From assembly GCF_015277895.1 (NCBI RefSeq), contig NZ_CP063815.1, forward strand, positions 2,976,001 to 3,040,000: a stretch of 64,000 bases of DNA. Reading direction: 5' to 3'. A model generated the notes under the pieces. The model was not told where the DNA came from, did not search any database, and saw only the letters and a list, made by a program, of their open reading frames with translations. The translations under genes were made by a program, and so were the position numbers. Each line of letters starts with the position of its first letter. The first letter of the stretch is position 1. This DNA comes from Microbacterium abyssi. GTDB lineage: Bacteria; Actinomycetota; Actinomycetes; Actinomycetales; Microbacteriaceae. Below are positions 53,731 through 63,631 of this stretch, in pieces.

Positions 53731-55301
53731 CGGCCGGCCCCCTTCTCAGAAGTCGAGGGCGCGTCCTTGGAGAACATCTTCAGCATGCGGCGCGTGACCG
53801 CGAACCCTCCGAAGATGTTGATGGATGCCACGAGCACGGCGATCGCGGACAGGATCTGCACCACGAGGTTCGGCGTCGCGATCTGCACGATCGCGCCGAC
53901 GATGATGATGCCCGAGATGGCGTTGGTGACGCTCATGAGCGGCGTGTGCAGGGCGTGCGAGACCTTGCCGATGACATAGAAGCCGATCACGACCGACAGC
54001 ATCAGCACGGTGAAGTGCTGCGGCAGAGGCGCCGGCGCGACCGCGTTGACGAGGAACAGCGCGGCGATGCCTGCCGCGACCAGCGCGACCTTCGCACCGG
54101 CCGACAGGCCCTTCTTCTTCGCAGGGGCGGCGGGTGCGGCATCCACAGCCTTCGAAACAGGCGCCGCCGACACCTGCACCGGCGGTGGCGGCCAGGTCTC
54201 CTCGCCGTCGCGCACGACCGTCACGGTCCGCTGCACGACGTCGTCGAAATCGAGCACGAGCTGCCCGTCCTTGGCCGGCGTGAGCAGCTTCAGCAGATTG
54301 ACGAGATTCGTGCCGTACAACTGCGAGGCCTGGGTGGGCAGGCGCCCGGCGAGGTCCGTGTAGCCGAGGATGATGACGCCGTTCGCCGTGACGACGCGCT
54401 CGCCTGCGACCGAGCCCTCGACGTTTCCGCCCTGTGCGGCTGCCATGTCGACGATGACGCTGCCCGGTTTCATGCTCGCGACATCCGCCGCCGTGATGAG
54501 CCGCGGGGCGGCGCGGCCCGGGATCAGAGCGGTGGTGATGATGATGTCGACGTCCGCGGCCTGCTCGGAGTAGAGCTCTGCGGCGCGGCGGTCATACGCC
54601 TCGCTGGTCGCCTTGGCGTAGCCGTCGCTGGAGATCTCCTTCTGCTCCTCGGGCACGATGACCTCGAGGTACGTGCCGCCGATCGACTTCACCTGATCGG
54701 CGACTTCTGGACGCGGATCGGTCGCGCGCACGATCGCGCCGAGGCTGGATGCCGCACCGATGGCGGCGAGCCCGGCGACACCGGCACCGGCCACGAGCAC
54801 CTTCGCCGGCGGCACCTTGCCCGCAGCGGTGACCTGTCCGGTGAAGAACCGGCCGAACTCGTTCGCCGCTTCGACGACCGCGCGGTAGCCCGAGATGTTC
54901 GACATCGAGCTGAGCACATCCATCGACTGCGCCCGCGAGATGCGCGGCACCGCATCCAGCGCCAGCGCGGTGATGCCGCGCGTCGCGAGCGCCTGACGCA
55001 GCTCAGGGCGCAGGTTCGGGCTCAGCTGTGCGATGAGCGTCGCGCCGTCCGCGATTCTGGCGATCTCGGCATCCGTCGGGGCGTTGACCTTCAGCAGGAT
55101 GGGCGACGCCCACGCCTGATCGGCGCTGACGATCACCGCGCCGGCGGTCGCGTAGGCGTCGTCGGGATAGGCGGATGCCACGCCCGCACCTGTTTCGACC
55201 GCGACGTCGTAGCCGAGCTTGCGCAGGGCCCCTACGGTCTGCGGCGTGGCGGCGACCCGCGTCTCGCCGTCCTGCTCACGCACGATGCCGATCTGCGTCA
55301 T
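53727..55301 (-). CDS. pntA: NAD(P) transhydrogenase subunit alpha
   Basis: 524 aa from ATG 55301, with AGGAG 6 bp upstream. NAD-binding domain ([34 protein letters not shown]), an Ala/Pro linker near residue 390, and three or four C-terminal membrane helices ([29 protein letters not shown]). This is the fused form. A promoter candidate lies at 55365-55392. Confidence 0.97.
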   Translation of the reverse strand: MTQIGIVREQDGETRVAATPQTVGALRKLGYDVAVETGAGVASAYPDDAYATAGAVIVSADQAWASPILLKVNAPTDAEIARIADGATLIAQLSPNLRPELRQALATRGITALALDAVPRISRAQSMDVLSSMSNISGYRAVVEAANEFGRFFTGQVTAAGKVPPAKVLVAGAGVAGLAAIGAASSLGAIVRATDPRPEVADQVKSIGGTYLEVIVPEEQKEISSDGYAKATSEAYDRRAAELYSEQAADVDIIITTALIPGRAAPRLITAADVASMKPGSVIVDMAAAQGGNVEGSVAGERVVTANGVIILGYTDLAGRLPTQASQLYGTNLVNLLKLLTPAKDGQLVLDFDDVVQRTVTVVRDGEETWPPPPVQVSAAPVSKAVDAAPAAPAKKKGLSAGAKVALVAAGIAALFLVNAVAPAPLPQHFTVLMLSVVIGFYVIGKVSHALHTPLMSVTNAISGIIIVGAIVQIATPNLVVQILSAIAVLVASINIFGGFAVTRRMLKMFSKDAPSTSEKGAGR

Positions 55302-55364
55302 CACAGCTCCTGTCTCCCGTCGGCGACGAACGGAACAGTCCGCCGTCGACACACATGAGACGAG

Positions 55365-55424
55365 ACTCTATCGACGGGACACCGAAGCGCAAGGGGATAT
55401 TTCGTTCGATCGGATCGAAAGAAA
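55365..55424 (-). promoter_or_regulatory. pntA promoter and upstream palindrome
   Basis: On the minus strand TTGCGC (55392-55387), 16-bp spacer, TAGAGT (55370-55365). Just upstream lies an imperfect palindrome at 55400-55424 with the perfect core TTCGATCGGATCGAA (55405-55419). The rest of the 317-bp gap 55302-55618 holds the hairpin at 55519-55562 and a third partial copy of its TTCTGAGACACGC word at about 55588; I see no gene in it. Confidence 0.5.
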
Positions 55425-55518
55425 TCCTGTTCTTGAGATTTCATCAACTCCAGCGCCGCGCGTGCATCCATGGGCGCGCTCCAGGTCACACAAAGTGCGG
55501 GTTCGGCGGCCGAGCACC

Positions 55519-55562
55519 CGCATGTTCTGAGACACGCACCGGATGATGTCTCAGAACATGCG
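55519..55562. repeat. Perfect 16-bp intergenic inverted repeat
   Basis: CGCATGTTCTGAGACA (55519-55534) and TGTCTCAGAACATGCG (55547-55562) around 12 nt. It lies between two minus-strand genes, after clpB and before pntA. Loop and arm share ACGCACCGGAT (55534-55544) with the hairpin at 32976-33034. Confidence 0.9.
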
Positions 55563-55618
55563 AGTTCATGCCCCTCGCGGTCGCCACTTCTGAGACACGC
55601 GCCGCGGCGCCCGGCCGC

Positions 55619-57766
<2,148 letters not shown>

Positions 57767-57788
57767 CTGCTTCCTCCTGGAGGACTCC

Positions 57789-59006
57789 TTACAAAGTTGA
57801 GTGTTGTTGACTCAAGTTTAGCACCGCGTCCCAGATCGCGCGAGCGACCTCGCGCTTGGATCCCTCGGCCGACGCCACCACCGCTCCGCCGTCGCCGATG
57901 ACCTCGACCGCGTTGTCAGGGTTCTCGAATCCATGCGCGGCGTCGGCGAGATTCACCGCGAGCAGGTCGACGCCCTTGCGGTCGCGCTTGCGTCTGGCGC
58001 GCTCGCGCCGCGCGTCGGCATCCGTGAGCGTCTCGGCGGCGAACGCGACGACGATCTGGCCGTTCGGGCGTGAGGCGGCCAGCCCGGTGACGATGTCGTC
58101 GTTCTCGACGAGATCGATCCGGTCGAGGACGCCCTCCTCCTTGGTGAGCTTCTGTTCGGCGGCGCTCGTCGGACGGTAGTCGGCGACCGCGGCCGCCATG
58201 ATCACGACGGCGGCGGATGCCGCGGCATCCCGCATCGCCTCGCCGAGCTCTGCGGCGGCGCCGACCGTGCGGACGTCGATGAGCGGATGCCGCGCTCCGG
58301 CGAGCACGTCTGCGGAGATGTTCGCCGCGACGAGGGTGACCTGCGCACCGCGCGCTGCCGCCTCGGCGGCGAGCGCGACGCCCTGCCGACCGCTGGAGCG
58401 GTTGCCGAGGAAGCGCACCGGATCGATCGGCTCGCGCGTGCCGCCCGCGGAGATCGCGACGCGCGTGCCGGCCAGATCCTGCGGGGTGAGGAGGGCGAGG
58501 GCTGCGTCGAAGATCTCCTCGGGTTCGAGCATCCGTCCCGGGCCCGAGTCGCCGCCGGTCAGTTCGCCGTCGGCGGGGCCGAGGATGTGCACGCCGCGCT
58601 CGCGGAGGGTCTGGATGTTGGCCTGCGTGGCCGGATGCCGCCACATCTCGGTGTGCATCGCGGGGGTGATCGCGACAGGGGCGGTCGTCGCGAGGAGGGT
58701 GGTGCCGAGCAGGTCGTCGGCGAGGCCGACGGTCATCTTCGCGATGGTGTTCGCGGTGGCCGGCGCCACGATGATGAGCTCAGCGGCCTGCCCGAGTGCG
58801 ACGTGGCGCACCTTCGCGACGTCGTCGTGGACGCTGGTGGTGACCGTGTTGCGGCTCACCGCCTCCCAGGTCGGAGTGCCGACGAACCGCAGCGCGTCCT
58901 CGGTGGGGATGACCGTCACCTCGTGTCCGGCCTTGATGAGCAGCCGCACCAGCTGCACCGTCTTGTACGCGGCGATGCCGCCCGTGACTCCGACGACGAT
59001 GTTCAT
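57789..59006 (-). CDS. coaBC: CoaBC: phosphopantothenoylcysteine synthetase/decarboxylase
   Basis: 405 aa from ATG 59006. N-terminal flavoprotein decarboxylase CoaC ([27 protein letters not shown]) and C-terminal CoaB ligase ([29 protein letters not shown]). It makes 4'-phosphopantetheine for coenzyme A. The in-frame extension to 60011 was rejected as antisense to a TANGO2 gene. Its last codons (LSQQHSTL) lie in the clpB HAIR operator. Confidence 0.97.
   Translation of the reverse strand: MNIVVGVTGGIAAYKTVQLVRLLIKAGHEVTVIPTEDALRFVGTPTWEAVSRNTVTTSVHDDVAKVRHVALGQAAELIIVAPATANTIAKMTVGLADDLLGTTLLATTAPVAITPAMHTEMWRHPATQANIQTLRERGVHILGPADGELTGGDSGPGRMLEPEEIFDAALALLTPQDLAGTRVAISAGGTREPIDPVRFLGNRSSGRQGVALAAEAAARGAQVTLVAANISADVLAGARHPLIDVRTVGAAAELGEAMRDAAASAAVVIMAAAVADYRPTSAAEQKLTKEEGVLDRIDLVENDDIVTGLAASRPNGQIVVAFAAETLTDADARRERARRKRDRKGVDLLAVNLADAAHGFENPDNAVEVIGDGGAVVASAEGSKREVARAIWDAVLNLSQQHSTL
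57796..57816. promoter_or_regulatory. HAIR operator (HspR site) for clpB
   Basis: GTTGAGT-N7-ACTCAAG reads on the minus strand as CTTGAGT-N7-ACTCAAC, one base from the HspR consensus CTTGAGT-N7-ACTCAAG. It lies 30 bp before the clpB ATG, and inside the coaBC coding sequence. Confidence 0.85.
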
Positions 59007-59096
59007 GCCTCGATTCTGCCCGACGCGTGGATGCCGCGGGGCCTGGCGTGAGCCGACCCGCGGGTCCGCACACCGGCACGCACCTAGACTGGGCGC

Positions 59097-59789
59097 GTGT
59101 GCACGGTCGTCATCGATGTCGCAGAGCCCGGCGGTTCGCGGCTGCTCGCCGTCCGCGACGAGGATCCTGAGCGGGCCTGGGATTCCCTCGGCGAGTGGTG
59201 GCCGGAGCAGTACCCCGGAGTGGTCGGCATCCGCGATCGGCGGGCGGGAGGAGCCTGGCTCGCGGTCGACCGCACCACGCACCGCCTCGCCGTGCTGCTG
59301 AACCGCGCCGACGTCCTCGACCTTCCAGAGGATCGAGTGCGCAGTCGGGGCAGTCTCGCGCTCGAGTCCGTCGCGGGGCGCTCCCCCGAAGGCCCACTGC
59401 CGATGCACGGCTTCAATCTTCTCGAGATCGGCCCGGATGCCGCCCGCGTGCTGTCGTGGGACGGGCGGATGCTGCGCGAGACGCCCGTGCCGCGCGGCGT
59501 CCACATGATCGCCCACGACGACCTCGACGATCAGGCGACCGCCCGCATCGCACGCTGGCTGCCGGAGTTCCGCGAGCGCCCTGCGCGCACGGACGGGTGG
59601 GAGCGACGCTGGATCGACCTGCTCGCGGCATCCGCTCGTCTGGACCCGACCGACGACGCCGCGATCATTCGCGACAACCGTCCGCACGGATACCCGACGC
59701 AGTCGCTGCTGTACTGCGTCGCGGACGTCGGGCACCACGGCGTCGAGATCGACGAGTCGAAGCTGACCGCGCCGGGCCACTGGGGCTGA
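59097..59789 (+). CDS. NRDE/TANGO2-family protein
   Basis: 230 aa from GTG 59097. N-terminal CTVVIDV with Cys2 and a VRDED segment in place of the NRDE motif, then WLAVDRTTHRLAVLLNR and the late HGYPTQSLLYCVADVG. The family (Ntn-hydrolase-like) is of unknown function, linked to heme handling in eukaryotes. Divergent from coaBC. Confidence 0.8.
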   Translation: MCTVVIDVAEPGGSRLLAVRDEDPERAWDSLGEWWPEQYPGVVGIRDRRAGGAWLAVDRTTHRLAVLLNRADVLDLPEDRVRSRGSLALESVAGRSPEGPLPMHGFNLLEIGPDAARVLSWDGRMLRETPVPRGVHMIAHDDLDDQATARIARWLPEFRERPARTDGWERRWIDLLAASARLDPTDDAAIIRDNRPHGYPTQSLLYCVADVGHHGVEIDESKLTAPGHWG

Positions 59790-59806
59790 CGGAGCCCCGG
59801 GCCGGC

Positions 59807-60784
59807 TCAGGCCACCGGAACCGCGTCCTCGCTCGTCGTGCATGAGAAGGTCGCGCGGTACGCGGTCGGCGTCGTGCCGAGCACGCGGGCGAAGTTCTGG
59901 CGGAGCACCGCCGCCGAGGCGAACCCGCATTCCGTGGCGATGACCTCCAGGCCGAGATCGGTGCGCTCCAGCAGCCGTTGCGCCTGGATGATCCGCTGCC
60001 GGGCGAGCCATGCGGCCGGGGTCGCACCGTGCTCCGCCTTGAACCGGCGGGCGAACGTGCGCGGAGACATGTGCGCGCGTCCGGCGAGATGATCGACGGT
60101 CAGCTCTTCACGGAGATTCTCCATCGCCCACTCGGTGACGGCGGCGAGCGAGTCGCTCTGCACGGCGCTGATCGGCCGGTCGATGAACTGCGCCTGGCCC
60201 CCGTCGCGCTGCGGCGGCACGACCATGCGGCGCGCGACGCGGTTCGTCAGCTCCGCACCGATCTCCTGGCGCAGCAGGTGCAGGCAGGCGTCCAGGCCCG
60301 CGGCCGTGCCGGCGCTGGTGATGATGCGCCCGTCCTGCACGAACAGCACGTCGGGATCGACGTCGATCTGCGGATACATCGTCATCATGGTGTCGGAGTA
60401 CATCCAGTGCGTCGTGGCCCTGCGCCCGTCGAGCACCCCCGCCTGCGCGAGCACGAAAGAGCCGCTGCAGACGCTGAGCAGCCAGGCGCCGCGCGCCGCG
60501 GCATCCCGCACCGCGTCGAGGACGCGCGGATCGGTGTGCCCCCACCACTCGCGCGGGATCGGGCACACGACGACGAGGTCGGCCTCGTAGGCGAAGGAGA
60601 GGTCGTTCTCCACGTTGACGGAGAAGCCCATCTTGGATGCGACGCGCCCTGCGTCTGCGGCGACGACGCGGAAGTCGAAGTTCGGGACGCCGTCGTCAGA
60701 ACGGTCAAGCCCGAACGCCTCGCACGCGACGCCGAACTCAAAGGGCGCGAAGCCGTCCTGGAGGATGCACGCGACGGTCTTCAT
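59807..60784 (-). CDS. GlxA-family transcriptional regulator (DJ-1/PfpI + AraC HTH)
   Basis: 325 aa. N-terminal DJ-1/PfpI-like domain (VACILQDGFAPFEFGVACEAFGL, WLLSVCSGSFVLAQAGVLDGRRATTHW, the nucleophile-elbow Cys present) and C-terminal AraC domain (MSPRTFARRFKAEHGATPAAWLARQRIIQAQRLLE). Ligand unknown. Operator-like repeats lie just upstream, before the divergent small gene. Confidence 0.92.
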   Translation of the reverse strand: MKTVACILQDGFAPFEFGVACEAFGLDRSDDGVPNFDFRVVAADAGRVASKMGFSVNVENDLSFAYEADLVVVCPIPREWWGHTDPRVLDAVRDAAARGAWLLSVCSGSFVLAQAGVLDGRRATTHWMYSDTMMTMYPQIDVDPDVLFVQDGRIITSAGTAAGLDACLHLLRQEIGAELTNRVARRMVVPPQRDGGQAQFIDRPISAVQSDSLAAVTEWAMENLREELTVDHLAGRAHMSPRTFARRFKAEHGATPAAWLARQRIIQAQRLLERTDLGLEVIATECGFASAAVLRQNFARVLGTTPTAYRATFSCTTSEDAVPVA

Positions 60785-60812
60785 GGCACTCCTTCGTGGT
60801 GATCGAATCAGC

Positions 60813-60857
60813 GTGGCAGTTTTTCGATGATCTATGTCTATTCTGCCACTCGTGGCA
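60813..60857. promoter_or_regulatory. Operator-like repeats of the GlxA-type regulator
   Basis: Three half-sites: GTGGCAG (60813-60819), CTGCCAC (60843-60849) and GTGGCA (60852-60857). The last two form the palindrome TGCCACTCGTGGCA; the first and second form a 7-bp inverted repeat 23 bp apart. Likely autoregulatory. Confidence 0.5.
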
Positions 60858-60885
60858 CGATTCCACCAGGCGTAGCTTTTCTGCC

Positions 60886-61047
60886 ATGATCATCGTCATC
60901 CTTCTCGCAGCACTCGCCCTGATCGGCCTGGTCGCGACAGTGGTCGAGATCCACCGCGACGGATACCGGGCAGCGCCCACGGACTGGACGCGCGTCGCCG
61001 AGCACGACACCCTCAGGGACGCCGAGTCCACAGTCGCGTACCGCTGA
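60886..61047 (+). CDS. Small single-pass membrane protein (53 aa)
   Basis: MIIVILLAALALIGLVATVV at the N-terminus forms one membrane helix; the rest (EIHRDGYRAAPTDWTRVAEHDT) is polar. Divergent from the GlxA-type regulator gene. Unrecognised. No clear Shine-Dalgarno (CTTTTCTGCC precedes it), so confidence is moderate. Confidence 0.6.
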   Translation: MIIVILLAALALIGLVATVVEIHRDGYRAAPTDWTRVAEHDTLRDAESTVAYR

Positions 61048-61094
61048 ACGGCACCCGTACTCCGGAGACGCGCGAAGCAGCCCCCGCGCGCCGA

Positions 61095-62276
61095 TCAACC
61101 CGCGCGCAGCACGCGCTCGTAGATCTCGATCATCGCCGCCGTGCGCGATGACTGGCGGAAGGCCGCGGCGACCTCGGGATCGGGCGTCGGCGCGCTGCCG
61201 GCCGAGAGGTCGGATGCCGCCTGCTTCAGCGTCGCGGCGAGCGCGGCGACCGACCCGTCGGACACGGCCCACAGTCCCCCGCGCAGTTCGGCGGCGATGT
61301 CGGGGTCGCTGACGATCGTCGGGGTGCCGAGCGTCGCCGCCTCGAACGGAGTCATACCCTGCGTCTCGAATCCGATGGAGGTCTGCACCACAGCATCCGC
61401 CGCCGCGATCCGCGCGAGCGTCTCGGCGTAGGGCAGGCGCCCGGCGAAGCGGATGCCGTCATGCCTGCGGGCGATCTTCTCCGCTGCGCGCAGCTGCCCT
61501 CCCCCGCCGATGACCTCGATGTCGGCATCCACCTGCGATTCGACGACCGCCTCGAGGAACGGCAGGAGCCTCTTCTCGGGACTCATCCGTCCGAGCCAGA
61601 CGAACCGCGGGCGCCGGTCGCCCCGCTCCTCCCGCGCGGCCAGAACCGACGCGAGCAGGTCGTCGTCGATGCCGTTCCAGATGACGTCGACATCACCGAA
61701 GACATCGTGCTGCTCGAGGCGGCGCGCGAAATGCCCCGACGGTGCGGTGACGGCGTTGGCGACCTGGGCGATGCCGCGCAGGAAGGCCCAGCCATCGCTG
61801 CCGGACACCGGCCGGCCGATCCCGCGCATCGCCCGGCGCCGCCACAGGTTCAGCACGGCCAGCACCTGACGGTGCAGGGGCGTGACGGCCGCCATACCGA
61901 CGTCGACGCGGTTGTGCATCGTGTGGACGACCGGGATGCCGTGCCGATGTGCGAAGCGATGGCCGATGAACGCGCCCCAGAAGTCGGCCTGCACGTGCAC
62001 GAGGTCGACGGGCGGACGCGAGGCGAGAGCACGATCGAGGTATCGGTCGGTTCTGCGGCCTGGCCACGACATCGAGTACTCGCGGTCGAGCGTGATCGGG
62101 ATCGAGGGGAGATCCAGGTAACCCGCATCCGACGACCCGCGCGACGCGTGCATCCTCGGCGCCACCGCCGTGACGGTGTGCCCGGCGCGCTCGAGGAATC
62201 GCCGCTGCAGCCGCATCGACACCTGCGCTCCGCCGAGGGACTCGAGGTGCTGATCGCCGAAGAAGACGATGTGCAT
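61095..62276 (-). CDS. GT4-family glycosyltransferase
   Basis: 393 aa. N-terminal GT4 loop GDQHLESLGGAQVSMRLQRRFLERAGH, HVQADFW, and the C-terminal donor site FVWLGRMSPEKRLLPFLEAV...ETQGMTPFEAATLGTPTIVSD (E-x7-E). Likely a nucleotide-sugar-dependent glycosyltransferase for cell-envelope glycolipid or polysaccharide. Start 4 bp after the stop of the preceding GT4 gene. Confidence 0.92.
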   Translation of the reverse strand: MHIVFFGDQHLESLGGAQVSMRLQRRFLERAGHTVTAVAPRMHASRGSSDAGYLDLPSIPITLDREYSMSWPGRRTDRYLDRALASRPPVDLVHVQADFWGAFIGHRFAHRHGIPVVHTMHNRVDVGMAAVTPLHRQVLAVLNLWRRRAMRGIGRPVSGSDGWAFLRGIAQVANAVTAPSGHFARRLEQHDVFGDVDVIWNGIDDDLLASVLAAREERGDRRPRFVWLGRMSPEKRLLPFLEAVVESQVDADIEVIGGGGQLRAAEKIARRHDGIRFAGRLPYAETLARIAAADAVVQTSIGFETQGMTPFEAATLGTPTIVSDPDIAAELRGGLWAVSDGSVAALAATLKQAASDLSAGSAPTPDPEVAAAFRQSSRTAAMIEIYERVLRAG

Positions 62277-62280
62277 CGGA

Positions 62281-63462
62281 CTACTCCGGCAGCGGCTGGT
62301 CGCGGTAGAGCGCCTCGAAGGTGTCGAGGGTGCGGTTGATGTCGTGCACGATGACGCCGTCGAGCGAGGCCTGCTGCATCCGCTCATACTCCTCGGTCGA
62401 CGCGGTGAACACATCCGTGAGCCGCGCGGCGAGCTCGTCGACGTCGCCGGGCTCGAACAGGTATCCGTTCTCGCCGTCGTGGACGAGGTGAGGGAGGGCG
62501 ACGGCATCCGCGGCGACGACCGGCAGGGCGGATGCCATCGCCTCCATCGTCGCGATGGACTGCAGCTCGGCGATCGACGCGATGACGAACAGGCTCGCGC
62601 GCGACAGCACGGCGCGCAGCTCCTCGTCGGTCGTGCGGCCGTGGAACGTGACGCGATCGGACAGGCCGAGCTCGCCGGTGAGTCGTTCAAGGCTCTTGCG
62701 CTGATCTCCGCCGCCGACGATGTCGAAGCTGACATCGAGCGCCGGGTCGAGCTTCGTCATGGCCTCGAGGATGATCTCGACCTGCTTCTCGGCGGTCAGA
62801 CGCCCGACGAAGACCATCCGGTTCTTCTCGCGCTGCCCCATCGTCGGGGTGTACTGCGTGCGGTCGATGCCGCAGCTCACCGGGATCACGCCGCTGACCT
62901 CGACCGTGCGCTCGAGGAAGTCGGCTGCGCGGCGGGTCGGGGTGGTGATCGCGCGGGTGAGGTCGAACGTGCGCTTGGCGTCGGCCCACGCGAGCTTCAG
63001 CACGATGTCGTCGACGAACTTCGGCATCGTGGTGTGATCGAGGATGTTCTCGGCCATCACGTGGTTGGTGGCGATGACCGGGATGCCGCGCTGGTGCGCG
63101 ATGCGCGAGAGCCCGCGCCCGATCACGATGTGCGACTGGATGTGCACGACGTCGGGCTTCACACGGTCGAGCACCTTGCGGGCGTAGTGCTTGGAGCGCC
63201 ACGGCCACACGAACCGCAGCCAGTCGTGAGGCGCCCAGCGCACCGACGGCAGACGATGCAGCGTCATCGGCTCGCCCTCGATGACCTCGGTTGCGGGCTG
63301 CGCACGGCGATATTTCCGATTCGGCGCGACCACGTGCACGTCGTGCCCGCGCTGCACGAGCCCTGCGGCCAGGCGCTCAGCGAACCGTGCGGCTCCGTTG
63401 ATGTCGGGAGCGAAGGTGTCGCAGCCGATGAGGATCTTCAGCGGGGCGTCAGGGGAGGTCAC
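62281..63462 (-). CDS. GT4-family glycosyltransferase
   Basis: 393 aa from GTG 63462. GCDTFAPDINGAARFAERLAAGLVQRGHDVHVVAP is the acceptor loop; MVFVGRLTAEKQVEIILEAM and IASIAELQSIATMEAMASALPVVA give the donor site. Similar to GDP-mannose-dependent mannosyltransferases; the sugar is inferred only by family. Forms an operon with the next GT4 gene. Confidence 0.92.
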   Translation of the reverse strand: MTSPDAPLKILIGCDTFAPDINGAARFAERLAAGLVQRGHDVHVVAPNRKYRRAQPATEVIEGEPMTLHRLPSVRWAPHDWLRFVWPWRSKHYARKVLDRVKPDVVHIQSHIVIGRGLSRIAHQRGIPVIATNHVMAENILDHTTMPKFVDDIVLKLAWADAKRTFDLTRAITTPTRRAADFLERTVEVSGVIPVSCGIDRTQYTPTMGQREKNRMVFVGRLTAEKQVEIILEAMTKLDPALDVSFDIVGGGDQRKSLERLTGELGLSDRVTFHGRTTDEELRAVLSRASLFVIASIAELQSIATMEAMASALPVVAADAVALPHLVHDGENGYLFEPGDVDELAARLTDVFTASTEEYERMQQASLDGVIVHDINRTLDTFEALYRDQPLPE

Positions 63463-63592
63463 GGATTTGCAGCCTTTGGTACGCGGGAACCCGGATCCGG
63501 GCGCTGGCAACTCTACCCGAGGGCCCTGCGGACACCGGGGAGCACTGCCGTCGACCCGAGGACGACGCGCGCACAGCTGACAGTGAAGAGAT

Positions 63593-63605
63593 TCAATATA
63601 ATTGA
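63593..63605 (+). promoter_or_regulatory. AT-rich promoter palindrome before the XRE gene
   Basis: A perfect TATAAT (63597-63602), rare in this GC-rich sequence, lies inside the palindrome TCAATATAATTGA (63593-63605). The -35 is not clear (CTGACA at 63577 is only 14 bp away). Overlap suggests autorepression. Confidence 0.5.
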
Positions 63606-63631
63606 GGAACCTTCAACCCGGGAGCCACACC

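Noticed and set aside
53706..55358. A 550-codon plus-strand frame opposite pntA
   Set aside because: Antisense shadow of pntA; Arg/Asp-rich without domain structure.
55301..55489. A 62-codon minus-strand ORF beginning MTWSAPMDARAALEL in front of pntA
   Set aside because: It covers the pntA promoter, the palindrome and the ribosome site; composition is not gene-like at its C-terminus.
57789..60011. A longer CoaBC (740 aa) starting near 60011
   Set aside because: The first 335 codons are antisense to the NRDE/TANGO2 gene and contain no CoaBC sequence; the enzyme begins [10 protein letters not shown] at 59006.
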